DNA from: Metallyticus violacea
Taxonomy: Eukaryota; Arthropoda; Insecta; Mantodea; Metallyticidae
Assembly: GCA_030762175.1 (NCBI GenBank)
Contig: CM060843.1
Span: forward strand, 119,032,869 to 119,096,868
DNA length: 64,000 nt
Direction of reading: 5' to 3'
Shown: in pieces, positions 1-11,108 of the stretch
Numbering within the stretch: the first letter of the stretch is position 1
Layout of the letters: each line of letters starts with the position of its first letter
The notes under the pieces: generated by a model
The model's input: the letters and a program-made list of their open reading frames with translations, nothing else
Database searches by the model: none
What the model was told of the DNA's origin: nothing
Position numbers and translations under genes: made by a program

Positions 1-985
1 TAATAACAAAGCATTCGAAACCATTTGCTCTTATTCTTGAGGAGGCTAATTTTCGACTTCCTTTTTACTCGTACATTTTTATATCTTTTTTGCGCTCTCA
101 GTACTCAGCTGCTGGCTCCTGGCTATCTAGTTATTTTCTCCTCCTGAAAAGACGAAAATAATTACATATTTTTCTCCATAATATTTCGTAACTTTTTGAA
201 CACTAACATTTGGTTTGACTCTGAGTGGTATAAAGAGTATCGTGTTCTTTTATTTTCCAATCAGCTGTGCTCTATGTTAATTGCCCAATTCTAAATTATT
301 CTTTAGTGCATAAGAAAATGAAATAAATATTTGCGCTGTTGGATATGGAAACGAACTGGACTGCATTACCTTCTTATTAAAGAATGCAGCACCACAATAA
401 ATCGTTCTAGACTATTTGCTCCTATTTTAGATGCCCTTGCGAAATAAAATGCCGGGATGTGAAAAAACTAAAAATAAAATGGAAGGACGAGCTTGTAACC
501 AGCTAAGCCAAAGAGATTTCAGTAATAGCTGTACAGTGTAATTGCATGTTATTCCAAGCACATTGTTTGCTATCATCCAAAATTTCGGTACCATTACCTC
601 TTATGTTCCTTGCAGTTCTTTTTCAATTAGCAAGCATTTCCTTTTCCAGGAATTTATTTCTAATATTTATTTTTGTTTTATTACGTCATATTATTTTTCA
701 GTTGTGATGTTGTGTACAAAGAAATGTTTTCAGCCTGCGCCTGTAGCTGAACACAATCAAAACCAATCGCCAGTTCAACTCCGTCCATGGACAAGTTCTA
801 TTTCATCTCTACTTATACAAAGACAGAAATAATGCATGCTCTCGTAACAGCAAACTGCGACTGATTATAGCGACCTATTATTCATGTGCGAACTTTCTAT
901 TATTATGATTGAGCTTGGCCATGTGCGCATAGAGCTCAACTGCAGGCAAAAAATAACTCTTTGATAGTATGAATACACTTATATA

Positions 986-1022
<37 letters not shown>

Positions 1023-2839
1023 TCTTCCTCCATATTTGAATATATGTCGATAATTCCACATGCGTTACCAATCGCCGGATTCCTAACTGATATTAACGTT
1101 ACTGACTGATCGTATGATCGCCATAATTTCAAGTTGGATCAAAGGATCAAAGTGGGGGGAATAAATGAGCAATCTTTTGTGCGTTTCATTACGAGCAGAT
1201 GATGCGGGGCACAAAATAGAATTTGAGCCGATTTTAACTGCCAATAGTCCAAAACGGATCGCCTTTGCTCTGCTGTTATGGATGGCTTTAATAGCTTACG
1301 ATACCAAGCCTAAGCTGTTTGCGATACAACGGGGGAGATGTTAGAGCTGGAAAATTAATTAGAGTAGCGAATAGTTTGGGAGGATGGGCGGTCTGTAGGC
1401 AAGTATTAATTATCACAACTCACTGCTGCGGACAGGCTTTTGTGCCAGTCTGTCTGCTGATCTAGGGCCGTAACGAGTTCTCTCTTTTATGCGCACTGTA
1501 TTAATACTTTTGTTTTCCATCATGGCAAGTCCCGACGATGGTCCTAGCATGGACCTTGTTTGTTACACCACGGCAAGCTCATTGTTATTTTTCTGTGTGA
1601 GACTAGCGCCTGGCGCACTGTAGTCCCTGAAGGACTAAGGGCTTTGCTGCAATTGTTCCCCGTTGCTCCATGTCCAGCTCGCCCTCATTCCTTGCATCTC
1701 TTCCACCCTGTCCTGCAGCCGTTGTGCTTGTCGTATTATCGCTTCTCTTCCAGTATGACTGCATTACAAGGTGACTCAGTTTAGCTCAGGTTAACAAGTG
1801 TAAAGGAGTAAACGAACGTTCATTAATCAGAGGACATAAGTTATTTGAATTAATGTTTCTACTCTTTCTGTGGCATTCGTCCCTTCGTTGAGACTCCCTC
1901 GTCAGAGGGAAGAGTTTATTCATTTGATCTAGTATTGTAATGTTTGGTGCTGCAGCGCTAAATTGCCTGTTATACCAAAAGCTTAGCTCATATTAGTGAG
2001 TGTAATGAGAGTGGAAAAGAAACCATTTATCGTTTTAAAAATATAGGAGAATTACAGTAACTTAGTACTTACGAAATGTATTTTAGATGGCATTGGGTAA
2101 AATAAGCTTTTTAAGTATTAGAAGTTCAAACGTTAAAGTAGTGTGTTAAAAGTAGATGAACACTTTGTTAAAATAAACTATTTTGAAAAGTTTAAGGAAC
2201 TAACAAAATATGTATATTTATCACTTATATCATAAATAGCTACTGTTGCATTGAAGAAATAAACTCTGAATATTGTAGTGTAAAATTATAAAAAATAAAA
2301 TTAAATTTATGGGCATATAATAAAATTTAATAAACGTTTTTGTTGCGAACAAAATATTTTTTTCGGGCGTTTTACATCTATATGTTTATATTTATGAGTT
2401 ATTTGAGTAGCCCTAGATTGTGCTTTTACATTTGCACACTTATAATATTATTTCATGCTTGGAACGCAATGTAACCTATTAGACTTTTTTATTTGTTTCA
2501 GAAACATACACAACGGAAAACTTATTAAATTGTGTGACCAATGAATTTTTTCCAGTAAGTAGAAGACGTGAGTACAGATTACAATTAAAAACGTGGGAAA
2601 GGAAGAATCAAACATGAAAAATTCGGATCACGGCCGGGATCTCGAACCTTACGTGCTGATACCTCGCTGTTATTATCTTTACTCGCGATATTCAAACATG
2701 TCTGTTCATATTTTGCGTCAACTACTACTTTTGTCATCTTTTGGTACATTGACAGCAATTGTGTTTGTAATTGGTATCATCATCATTGAACTCCTCCAGA
2801 TTACTACATCTAGAGGTGATATCATGTAGTAACATCTGT
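1..2839. other. AT-rich DNA, no gene recognised
   Basis: I see no gene or RNA here. Open frames are short, lack recognisable motifs, and are interrupted by AT-rich DNA. A TA/TG microsatellite lies at 981..1023. The stretch 1530..1790 is more GC-rich and pyrimidine-rich, with a 74-codon frame from 1560 that I do not recognise. A box-B-like word (GGTTCGAGATCCC on the minus strand) occurs near 2635..2650 but no A box was found near it. Confidence 0.6.
981..1023. repeat. TA/TG dinucleotide microsatellite
   Basis: Alternating TA, then TG, then a longer TA run. It encodes the repetitive Tyr/Ile part of a spurious minus-strand frame, which is therefore not a gene. Confidence 0.95.
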
Positions 2840-2873
2840 ATTTATTTATTTTATTTTATTATTTATTTATTCT

Positions 2874-2912
2874 GGTAGAGCTAAGGCCATTAAGCCTTCT
2901 CTTCCGCTCTAC
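2874..2912 (-). other. LINE 3'-terminal hairpin
   Basis: GGTAGAGC at 2874 pairs with GCTCTACC ending at 2912, with an inner AAGGC/GCCTT pairing. It sits directly before the AATAAA-rich tail of the minus-strand LINE. A hairpin at this position is commonly the RNA signal bound by the element's reverse transcriptase; that role is inferred. Its core resembles the hairpins at 20418..20448 and 53985..54014 and the 3' end of SINE family A. Confidence 0.7.
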
Positions 2913-3047
2913 CAATCTTATAATTATTACATAATGTTAGAGCGACAATATTACAATCACAACATTAACAATAGAGTTGACAATACTCGTACACTTGTAA
3001 GACTATGTAAAACATGATGTATATAAATAAAGGTACGCTAATACTTA

Positions 3048-3057
3048 AATATGGACA
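3048..3057. repeat. Target-site duplication, left
   Basis: AATATGGACA, identical to 3363..3372, flanks SINE A copy 1. Confidence 0.85.
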
Positions 3058-3362
3058 CTTTTTTTTTAATGTTTTATTTATGGACGCTCTTTAACAGCTC
3101 AGGTCATCAGTGTCCCATTCAACTCAGGGCGTGAAACGGCCGACAAATTTTGCTCAGAGGCCTCTCTTTCAGGCTTGAGGTTCTTTATCGTGCCGTAAAT
3201 GTACGACACGGGACCCACGGCTTTACTTCCCTTCCCTTCCGAAGGAAGCCATACTTAGAATTTTTATGCCCCGAAAAAAATCCATCGGTCCTGGCCGGGT
3301 TCGAACCCGCGATCTTGGGTTTACGAGGCAAGTATGGTAACCACTACACCACCAGGACCGAC
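3058..3362 (-). mobile_element. SINE family A, copy 1 (full length)
   Basis: The minus strand begins with a tRNA-like head holding an A box (TGGTGTAGTGGTTACC) and a B box (GGGTTCGAACCC), followed by a body of about 220 bp and a 3' end with GGACGC-type hairpin arms and a TAAA/A-rich tail. The copy is flanked by a perfect 10-bp duplication, AATATGGACA, at 3048..3057 and 3363..3372, so its ends are defined. Five further copies occur in the window. RNA polymerase III transcription is expected from the box pair; activity of this copy is unknown. It lies inside the LINE 3' untranslated region and is therefore younger. Confidence 0.9.
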
Positions 3363-3372
3363 AATATGGACA
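3363..3372. repeat. Target-site duplication, right
   Basis: AATATGGACA, identical to 3048..3057. Confidence 0.85.
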
Positions 3373-3464
3373 ATGAAAAATATTAACTTAAAAAAAAGAA
3401 AAAATAAGAAAATAAAAGAACAATAATATACAACAAGCACCAGCAATGACAATTTATACATATA

Positions 3465-3806
3465 TCAACCTACGTAAATCCTGAAAGCGGAAATAAAGAT
3501 ATAAGAAAAACATAAAATTAAACCCTGCCATACTATGAAGGAGATAGGAACATTTATGATAGTGTTAAAAATAATAGAATGAATAAACCTACAGCAGGTA
3601 AAACAAATAAATACATACATTGTAAAAATAGGAATCTGAATGTAGGGTAATCGATTATTTCTGATAATGTTAAACAATTTCTTATGAAATGCTCGTAAAG
3701 TTTGGCAGTCTCTGACATTCCGTGGCAATGCATTCCAGAAACGGGCAGTGGTTACGGTGAATGATGATGAGTAAAGTGATGTTCGATGCTATGATGAGAA
3801 CGAAAT
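3465..3806 (-). pseudogene. LINE reverse transcriptase protein, C-terminal remnant
   Basis: Read on the minus strand from 3806, one frame gives a Ser/Thr-rich lead, then RFWNALPRNVRDCQTLRAF and a lysine-rich end (HKKLFNIIRN). The pattern of a W-N-x-L-P core followed by a short basic helix is typical of the extreme C-terminus of CR1/L2-type LINE polyproteins. One in-frame stop lies upstream of the core and the catalytic domain is missing. The tail of the frame to 3465 runs into untranslated sequence and probably has no meaning. No function remains. Confidence 0.6.
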
Positions 3807-6083
3807 AAAGGGTCATGTTCCATGAAAATACAATAAATAAGTTACGTCACATCATAAATGTCGTAATAAATATTTCTGTATTGTCTATCCTAAATGTTGT
3901 TTAATAAACACCAATAAACGATTTTAATTAATTTTTTTCTTTTTTTGAATGCATTTTAATGCTTTTGTTACAAGGGACACTGTAAGTGGCTTTATGGCCA
4001 AATCGATTTTCTTTTTTAATTTTTAAGCTGGAAATGGTTCCTTGGACCTTTGATCGTTCAAATAGAGTCAGAATTTGTATGTACCCCGCTCACTTCGGGA
4101 TTTACAGGCATTTAAGCAGAAATTCTTATTTTTCTGCATGCACATTAAGTTCTGATTACAAATACGGAAGTAATTTTGCTTGTTCACAACTACACAATTT
4201 TAAATTTTACTTGCCTCTTCTTTATTAGTCTTCAATGCATCTAAATGTTCTAAAGCTAACTGCACTAACTTTCTTCCTTTGTCATGACAATGATATTGTC
4301 TTATGGTAATAATTATATCGGAAGAAATGACATTTTCATGAAGGTAACAATTCGTGTTTCATGTTTGACATACATTCATTCATTCATGAATGCTGCTTTG
4401 TCCTGACGCGATCCGCTACGTGGTCAGAAAGGCACAGAAGTAGCGGCTGTAATCAGTCATCTGCACGTTAAGATCTCAAATTGAGGGACAAACTTAACGA
4501 TCTCGCCCCATCCCACCGAATTCCAAGAGCTTAGTGCTAGTTAGTGTTTTCATCAACAGTAACATACCTGAAAATTCTCCGTTTTCATGTTACTTTCGTG
4601 CATAAAAGATTGAGTAGAAACTATAGATATTTCTTTTTGTTTGACGTATTATTAAGAATATATGCCGGTGTCTTAATTAACAAATAAAAATAAATGAATA
4701 AATAATTTACTTGTAACTTCTACATCCTATCTTTTTAGTACTAAAAATTTACTGATAGAGATTGCAGAGACGCGACAACGTTGTGTTACTGAGCGAAATC
4801 TGATGCATTGCATTTCTCCGCATAACATATCAACGTAAATACAAATAAATAGCTGCCATAGCTGTAATTTTAGTTATAAGAGAAAAGGCTACCAAACCAA
4901 GACTTTTCCCGTGCTACAGCTGATTCTGAAGGCGCAGTCTGAATAGAGAACCACGTCATGCATTATTATGCGAACCGATTTCTGTTCATAATGGCTTCTT
5001 ACAATCGATCCCTAACGGTTTTATGCTTTCTTTAACTATATAATTGATTTTATGAAGCATCTCTACCTAGCGGATTTTGCAGACATAACGACGTATAGCT
5101 TATCATTTTCTTGTAGATCATCCCGTATGTTTGTGTCAATCTTTATAATGAATTACTACAATTCTATCCTCTTTTGGTGACTTTCAGTGTCCCACCTCAT
5201 CGAAAATTTTTCTCTACAATACCTCGTTTCTTTTGAAGACAATAACATATACTTACAAGCTTCCGGAGATTCCATTCATATGTAGCGTAGGACCGAGTTT
5301 GGCCCTTGTTGAGAGTATTTAAGATAGCCTCTCTTAAATCAACAGAACTTTCTTAAGATATCTACAACAATATCGACAATAGTAATAGAAAGTCGCAATA
5401 CAAATAAGATACTATAGCTAGTTAGAACACATGGTTGCCAGTTCCATTGTCTATAATATCTACTCAAAGTTATTTGGACAGGAATTTGTTTGTTAAAGTG
5501 ATAACATGTTTACAAATATTTTTGCTCAAAAATAAAAAAAAACCGAAAGAGTTTTTGGGAAAATCTGCTTTTATATAAGAAAACGTTCATACAATGAATG
5601 CTCATTTAATGCTAAAATTAAGTTGTCAGTTGTCTATAAATGGAATAATTAATAAATGAAGTAAATGTTCCTGAAATAAAATTAATAACTTAATTTTATT
5701 AAAGAAAATGCATTGAATGTATCGGGAAAATGCTGAAGGTTGGCATTATAGTATTATATAACAACTTATGACCATTTACATAAAGTAATATAGAATAAGA
5801 AAATATTTTATAACTTTGGTACATAGTAATATAAAGACAACACTCTTTTTTCAGCAACATCTGCTTTGATTATTAAAGAAATTATTATTATTGGAAAGAG
5901 TTCATTTTGTCATAGTAATTTTTTTCGAAATGGCAAAACTAAATATTAATTAGCAAAAAATAAATAAAATAATAGATAAAATTAATAGATGTTTCGTACT
6001 ACTATATAGCTTCAGGTATTATAACAACTGCGTTGTTTAGTTTCTAAATGACCAAATCATGGCATAGTTTTGAATTCATATTT

Positions 6084-6086
<3 letters not shown>
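3807..6086. other. AT-rich DNA, no gene recognised
   Basis: Unique-looking AT-rich DNA. I found no splice-bounded exon, RNA gene or recognisable mobile element. The stretch 4390..4530 is slightly more GC-rich but has no recognisable coding content. Confidence 0.55.

Positions 6087-6132
<46 letters not shown>
6087..6132. repeat. TA microsatellite
   Basis: Uninterrupted AT repeat of about 46 bp that borders the hairpin element on its left; a second TA run at 6361..6381 borders it on the right. Confidence 0.95.
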
Positions 6133-6135
<3 letters not shown>

Positions 6136-6360
6136 ATAAAATAAAAATAAAGTAACACTATTAATATTGTAACAAGTTAACAGTAATTATAAAAGTAGAA
6201 AAGAATAAACACTTAGAGAAAGTCACACTTGAAATCGCATATTATTATACATAAATAATACGTAATTATATATAAATAATAAGTAAAAATTTCAAGTGTG
6301 ACTTTATCTTAGTATTTTATCTTTTTCTGCTTTTATAATTACTGTTAATAAATAAATAAA
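6133..6360. mobile_element. Inverted-repeat (hairpin) element, copy a
   Basis: A left arm at about 6178..6234 and a right arm at about 6289..6347 are reverse complements over nearly 60 bp with few mismatches, around a loop of about 55 bp. The arms contain AAGTCACACTTGAAAT and its complement. Outside the left arm is an extra segment (AAAGTAACACTATTAA) that copy c carries on its right side. TA microsatellites lie on both sides. No coding capacity. It may be a MITE, or a head-to-head pair of 3' ends of a larger element; single-arm relatives occur at 24459, 33331 and 58049. Confidence 0.75.
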
Positions 6361-6381
6361 TATATATATATATATATATAT

Positions 6382-9300
6382 TAGTGATGGAGTTGGTAGA
6401 AAAAACTACTAATACTAAAAGGAAGAGGGAATATGGAATTATGCTGCCAGATACATCTGAAGCAAAAGCTTCTGCTCAGAGTGGTAGCAGAATAAAAAAT
6501 AAAAATTAAAACGAAACGTTACACAAGAAAAGCTCATAAACTTTCACCTAGACAGCAACGTATGACATTTTGTACATTTCCGAGCTACAAAAGAAATAAT
6601 TATACATGTCAAATAAACTCTCTTTTCTCAGACGATTCACTGAGCTGAACGTTAAAGAATGTAACCCTGCGAAAAAAGTTAGGATGACAGAAGAAAAAGC
6701 TCGTAAACTCAAATAATATTTGTACCCAACTATAAATAAACTTAATAGAGCCCTTCATACAAACTATTACATCATTAGGCAATGCAAATTTTAGTTCGGA
6801 GTTATTTCATTGCAACTATATTTACTCTTATATTTATTCGATGAATCGATAGCACATTAGGGAAAATACAGAGGTCAGTTTTTCAGGTCCAGCCTGGGGA
6901 AAGTTGATTTCAGTTAATTGCGTTGTGCGTTTATATGTTGTGAAGGAAAAAACAATGTCAGGAAGACATAAATACATAGCTTGTTTCAGAAATTAATTTT
7001 TGGTTTGCTAATAAAACTAATTCTAAATTAGATTGACCGGACAACAGCTCTAATAAGAATCGTATGTGAATAACAGTATTAATAGAATGGTTTGTATAAA
7101 AACACATTGCTGCTATTGAGAGTGAATCATATAATATATGAAAACTTGTTTCTCAAAGTATAAAAATATGCCAAGATCCACCAAAGCCCTTTTAAATGCT
7201 AAGGGTATGTCAAAGATCAATTGCCTTATATACTGAAAATATTTTGATATTGTATGTGCAAATGAAAATTTTGAAATATTCAACAAATTTGATATATTCA
7301 ACAACTTCGTTTTTATTAAATTAAGAATCATCACTCATTCAATGACATACCACTTTTAAGAATGTTAATATTTTTACAAAAACGTTCATAATTATAAAGT
7401 ACTGTATTAAAACGCATCGAATATTTATGCAACACGCCCAGGTCAATACCTAAAAATACTGTTCAGCAAATGCTATCAATTTGAACAGCTATGTTGTAGC
7501 CCTAAATATTACGTAACTGGTCGCTTCTTAAAGGTAAAGCTCAAGTATATAACTGCATCGGTAAACGCTACACAACGTTAATTTGTTTTCATTTATGAAT
7601 AGATTATTTCAAAGTACTTTCCGTTTCTTGCTCTAAGAGAACTTTCCTAGCGTGTCATTAAAATCTGTTTGCGGGTTTCAAATGAGAGCACAATAAAACG
7701 AAGACTAAAGAGCCAGTGGAGAGAGAGAAAGCAATAAACTCTAAACGAGTCTTATTCTTTGGCGCAAAGGAAGCAGAAGTGACAAGCAATCGGAGAAACG
7801 TGAAATCCCACGACATTAAACCCATTTCAGCTTGCTAGAGGTTCAATGTTGACCCAATTATAAGAGATTTGTGGCAGGCGCGTAATCCCGTTACAGAGAT
7901 ATACTCGGAGAGCAAGATTTACTCGTATATCCCGTGGGATAAGGAACATGTATGTATGCGCAGTGCATAGCAATGCCAAATGGATAAGTCATTGCTGATC
8001 CAGCGCGGTAAAACACTCTCAGGAAAGATGGAAATACATGCCATAAAATGCATTACTTGTATAAGATAGTCATAAATTGCATGTTTACTAGAGCAATTTC
8101 TAAGTGCATACATCTCAAATTTCTGACTTCCGACCTTTAGTTATAAATCTTCTCCGCTCAGGCATTGTTGTACCGCTCCGCTACTAAGCATTTCGTAGTC
8201 GGCAGCGGTAGTACTACAACTCTGCTTCTTAAAATATGTACACAAATGCATAACCGAGATGCTAAAATGTATTCTCCTTCATTTAAGCAGGAATTGTTTT
8301 GGTAAAATGTGATCAATTTCGGCTACCGTAAATTTTCTGATTTCATTGCTAATATTTCCCTTTATATTTCCAAAGCCTCAATTTTGGTGCTAATTTCAAG
8401 AATTATCCAAGCTTTCAGACAAGTCGTCTAAGTTTCCCTCAATTAAAACTGTGCATTTTTGCTAGTGGTTTTTATTTATTTAGTTATTTTACTGAATTAA
8501 TAGATTCAAATTTGTGCACAATAGTTCTAATTTGGAAAGTTATGAATAAATTCTGCATGTACAGCGAGTTGATTCACATTTAAATTAAAATGTATACACA
8601 AAAATTCATTAATCTAGAGTAAACTGTCTAACCATCTTTGAGAATGTAGTGAACTCGTCAGAGAATTTGTTCAGAAAAGGACGTTCAAGGACATGAATAT
8701 AGTCGAGACGTAAAACATTCTGTGAATGGACAAAGTTGTTACTAAAAGATGCAAATCATGTGAGTGCTGATAAATTCAGAACATATTTTATTGCTTTCAT
8801 TAAAATAGTATGCACATTAAAGTTTCGTTTAAAGTGGCTTATTCACATGAAAAACAATTTCTGAAATTAAAAAATATTTAACTATTTCTACAGTGTAAAT
8901 AAAGAAACATGTCATTCATGTATTCATTTTTGTGATCATAGTAAAAACACATCCTCACAACCGAACGGGAGAATCGGAAAATCCATTATTGTTGAACTTT
9001 GCGGACACGCCAGAATAAGATTGTTTGCTTCGACATACAGAAATAAAAACACATTTTGTACCATCTTCATATTTTATTAGTGGATTATTTACGCACAAAA
9101 GTCTTGAAGATGTAGGCGCCTGAAATAACACTTTGTTGCTTACAATAAATTGAATAACAATGTCAATGTGGGGTCGCGGAGTGTACATACACACTTTGCC
9201 TTATAGTCGAGTATGATTACAAACATAAATGGAGAATTATAAACAGTTCGCTCTCTGTGTATCAGTATTTAGAAATGTATGAATATCATATAGGTGCCTT

Positions 9301-9423
9301 CATTTGATTAATTCGTAGACAAAGGGGGGTGGTATTCCCTATAGGCAAGTGTGGCACTCGTTTCCTTCTGATGGTATAATAGAAAGAGATTGATAGAAGT
9401 CTGCAACAGTTTCCATAACTATT
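6382..9423. other. AT-rich DNA, no gene recognised
   Basis: No recognisable gene. Two similar purine-rich words (AGAAAAGCTCATAAACT near 6526 and AGAAAAAGCTCGTAAACT near 6691) suggest old duplicated material, but neither has a supported coding frame. Confidence 0.5.
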
Positions 9424-10065
9424 TTAATAAGTTTTACTTACCAACTTTATAAAAGGGACTGTTGGAAACTGGCCACCATCGTGGTCTATATTTTTTGGTA
9501 TCTCTATAAAAAAATTGCCCATCATTCGCTGTAGCTCACGTTGAGTAACACTGGCTGTTTCCCGGCAATTGTTTTGTTTCAATTCTTCCAGGGTATGTGG
9601 GGTTATCTTACATATGGCATTTTTAAGTTTATTCCAGAAATAAAAATCACAAGAGGTTAGGTCTAAGAGCCAACAAATCCTCACTAATAAGTAAAAAATC
9701 GGTTATTATGAAACATTATTTCAACTTATTTCCTCAATATATTCGCTTAGGGTGCTGCGCAGAGATTTAAAAATGGAAATCCACACTTCCTGTTGGTAAA
9801 TTCTGTGTATAAAAAAAATTGAATTTATGTATGCTATAGTTATTTAACGTGGGTTTAAGTAGCTCTTTGCATATAGCCATAAGAAATGGTGTCGATGACC
9901 GTCAGGTAACATTTATTTTCTGTTAACTAGTTTTTTAAACTTAACGCTGCATATGCCCTGAACTTTATTATAAAGATCATGGATTGCTCTAAAGCGTGGG
10001 ACTTTTATATCCGGAAATCTTTCTTCAACTTGTCTTTGAACTTGACGAGCCGACTGAGGTATATT
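9424..10065 (-). pseudogene. Mariner-like transposase remnant with internal deletion
   Basis: Two separate pieces lie in the expected order on the minus strand. The upstream piece (10065 to 9912) reads ARQVQRQVEERFPDIKVPRF and continues RAIHDLYNKVQ, the helix-turn-helix pattern of mariner/Tc1 N-termini. The downstream piece (9690 to 9424) contains LDLTSCDFYFW, then PHTLEELKQN and DGGQF near the end, matching the part around the third catalytic acidic residue and the conserved C-terminus of insect mariner-like transposases. The central catalytic core is missing or unreadable between 9690 and 9912. Stops and the gap make it inactive. The family is assigned by pattern, not by search. Confidence 0.6.
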
Positions 10066-10650
10066 TGATTAGTAAATAAATACACGTTTTGTATTAGAAA
10101 ACATATACCGAGGCATTCATTTCGCGATTCATTTCCGGTTAAATTCAGAACAAAACACATTTAAATCTGAACTGAACACAACCAGTATCGGGATCCAAGT
10201 ATTAAGGAATTAAACAGTTTTTAAAGCCTCCAATCATAATTTTAAAAATAATTATTATAAAAGCCATAAGTTAGCGTGATCAGGTTCCCGTCGACGGCTG
10301 GAAAAACACGTGTACGGATTCAGTGGAAAAATGTCATTGGTTCATAGTTCATTGGATCGCTTTGTATAGTCAGATGTTATTAGCAGCTTTTCAAATGCAA
10401 AATAATGAATATAAATAGTTAGTGGGAATTCTTTTTAACTAAAAAGACGCACGAATACCAATGACTCATCCAGCTGTTTGCTACGTGAGTTGTACCAGAT
10501 GCCTTGCCCTTGACGGTTTCTAGTTGGTCAAAATTTATTTTATGCCATAAGAACGCTAAACGTTGTGTTGCGTGCACAGTTTGAACGTCATACATTATTG
10601 CTTTGTCATAGTATCTGTTGAAATGATAAGCTGTGCTTACTTACAGTTAA

Positions 10651-10839
10651 ATGATGCATGTTGATCAAAGAGTTGTGATTAAATATCAAATGACAGGAAT
10701 GTTTCCTTCTGAAAAGCATTTTGATATGATGGGGACATTTGGAATGGTGAAAAACGGTCGAGAGAAATATGATAAATTTGAGGCTATGAATGTGTTTTGG
10801 ATTCATCAACATGATCCTGAAACCAGCGGGGAAGCATAA
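10651..10839 (+). pseudogene. Internally deleted mariner-like transposase ORF
   Basis: A 62-codon open frame begins VDQRVVIKYQ, with FPSEKHFDMMGTFG following, which resembles the N-terminal DNA-binding domain of mariner transposases (pattern QR-x-x-IKF, then P-x-E-x-H, then YG). It then runs into FWIHQHDPETS, resembling the W-I-x-x-Y-D-P-E-T-K segment found much further along in mariner. About 100 residues between them would be absent, so this looks like an internal deletion that preserved a frame. The frame stops just before a SINE of family B. The match is by eye; chance similarity cannot be excluded. Confidence 0.45.
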
Positions 10840-10857
10840 GAGGGCTTTACCATTTAT

Positions 10858-11108
10858 TCAAGGCGCGGACTGGTGAGCGGGAGGTCTGAGGTTGCATCCC
10901 ACCAAGATCGTACTCCCTGACTGGGGTTTTTTTTTTTCCAGGTTTTCCTCAGTTCTCATTTATAGCAAATGTCAGGAACCCCAAACTTAGGCCTGGAACG
11001 CTTCCTTCCTTAAAAAATATCGTTAACCAATTTATCATTTCATTTCATGTATCAACAGTGCTCACTGTCTGAGGCGCCTCAGCAGTAAAACGGGCGTTAA
11101 GCACTACT
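10858..11108 (+). mobile_element. SINE family B, copy 1 (5'-truncated)
   Basis: The body matches the family: GGCGCGGACTGGTGAGCGGG, a degraded B box, the GGTTTTCCTCAG core, GGCCTGGAACGCTTCCTTCC and the GGGCGTTAAGCACTACT end. The A-box part of the tRNA-like head is missing. It abuts the mariner-like frame at 10651..10839. Confidence 0.85.

Larger units (their letters stand above)
2840..3806 (-). mobile_element. 3' end of a decayed LINE (non-LTR retrotransposon)
   Basis: On the minus strand the element runs from coding remnant (about 3806 to 3465) through a 3' untranslated region to a terminal hairpin at 2874..2912 and an AATAAA-rich tail at about 2840..2872. The last coding part reads SFTVTTARFWNALPRNVR, the kind of C-terminus found in CR1/L2-like LINE proteins. 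A SINE of family A was later inserted into the 3' untranslated region (3058..3362). The rest of the reverse transcriptase is absent, so this is a 5'-truncated copy, as is usual for LINEs. The clade is my inference from the C-terminal pattern only. Confidence 0.65.
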
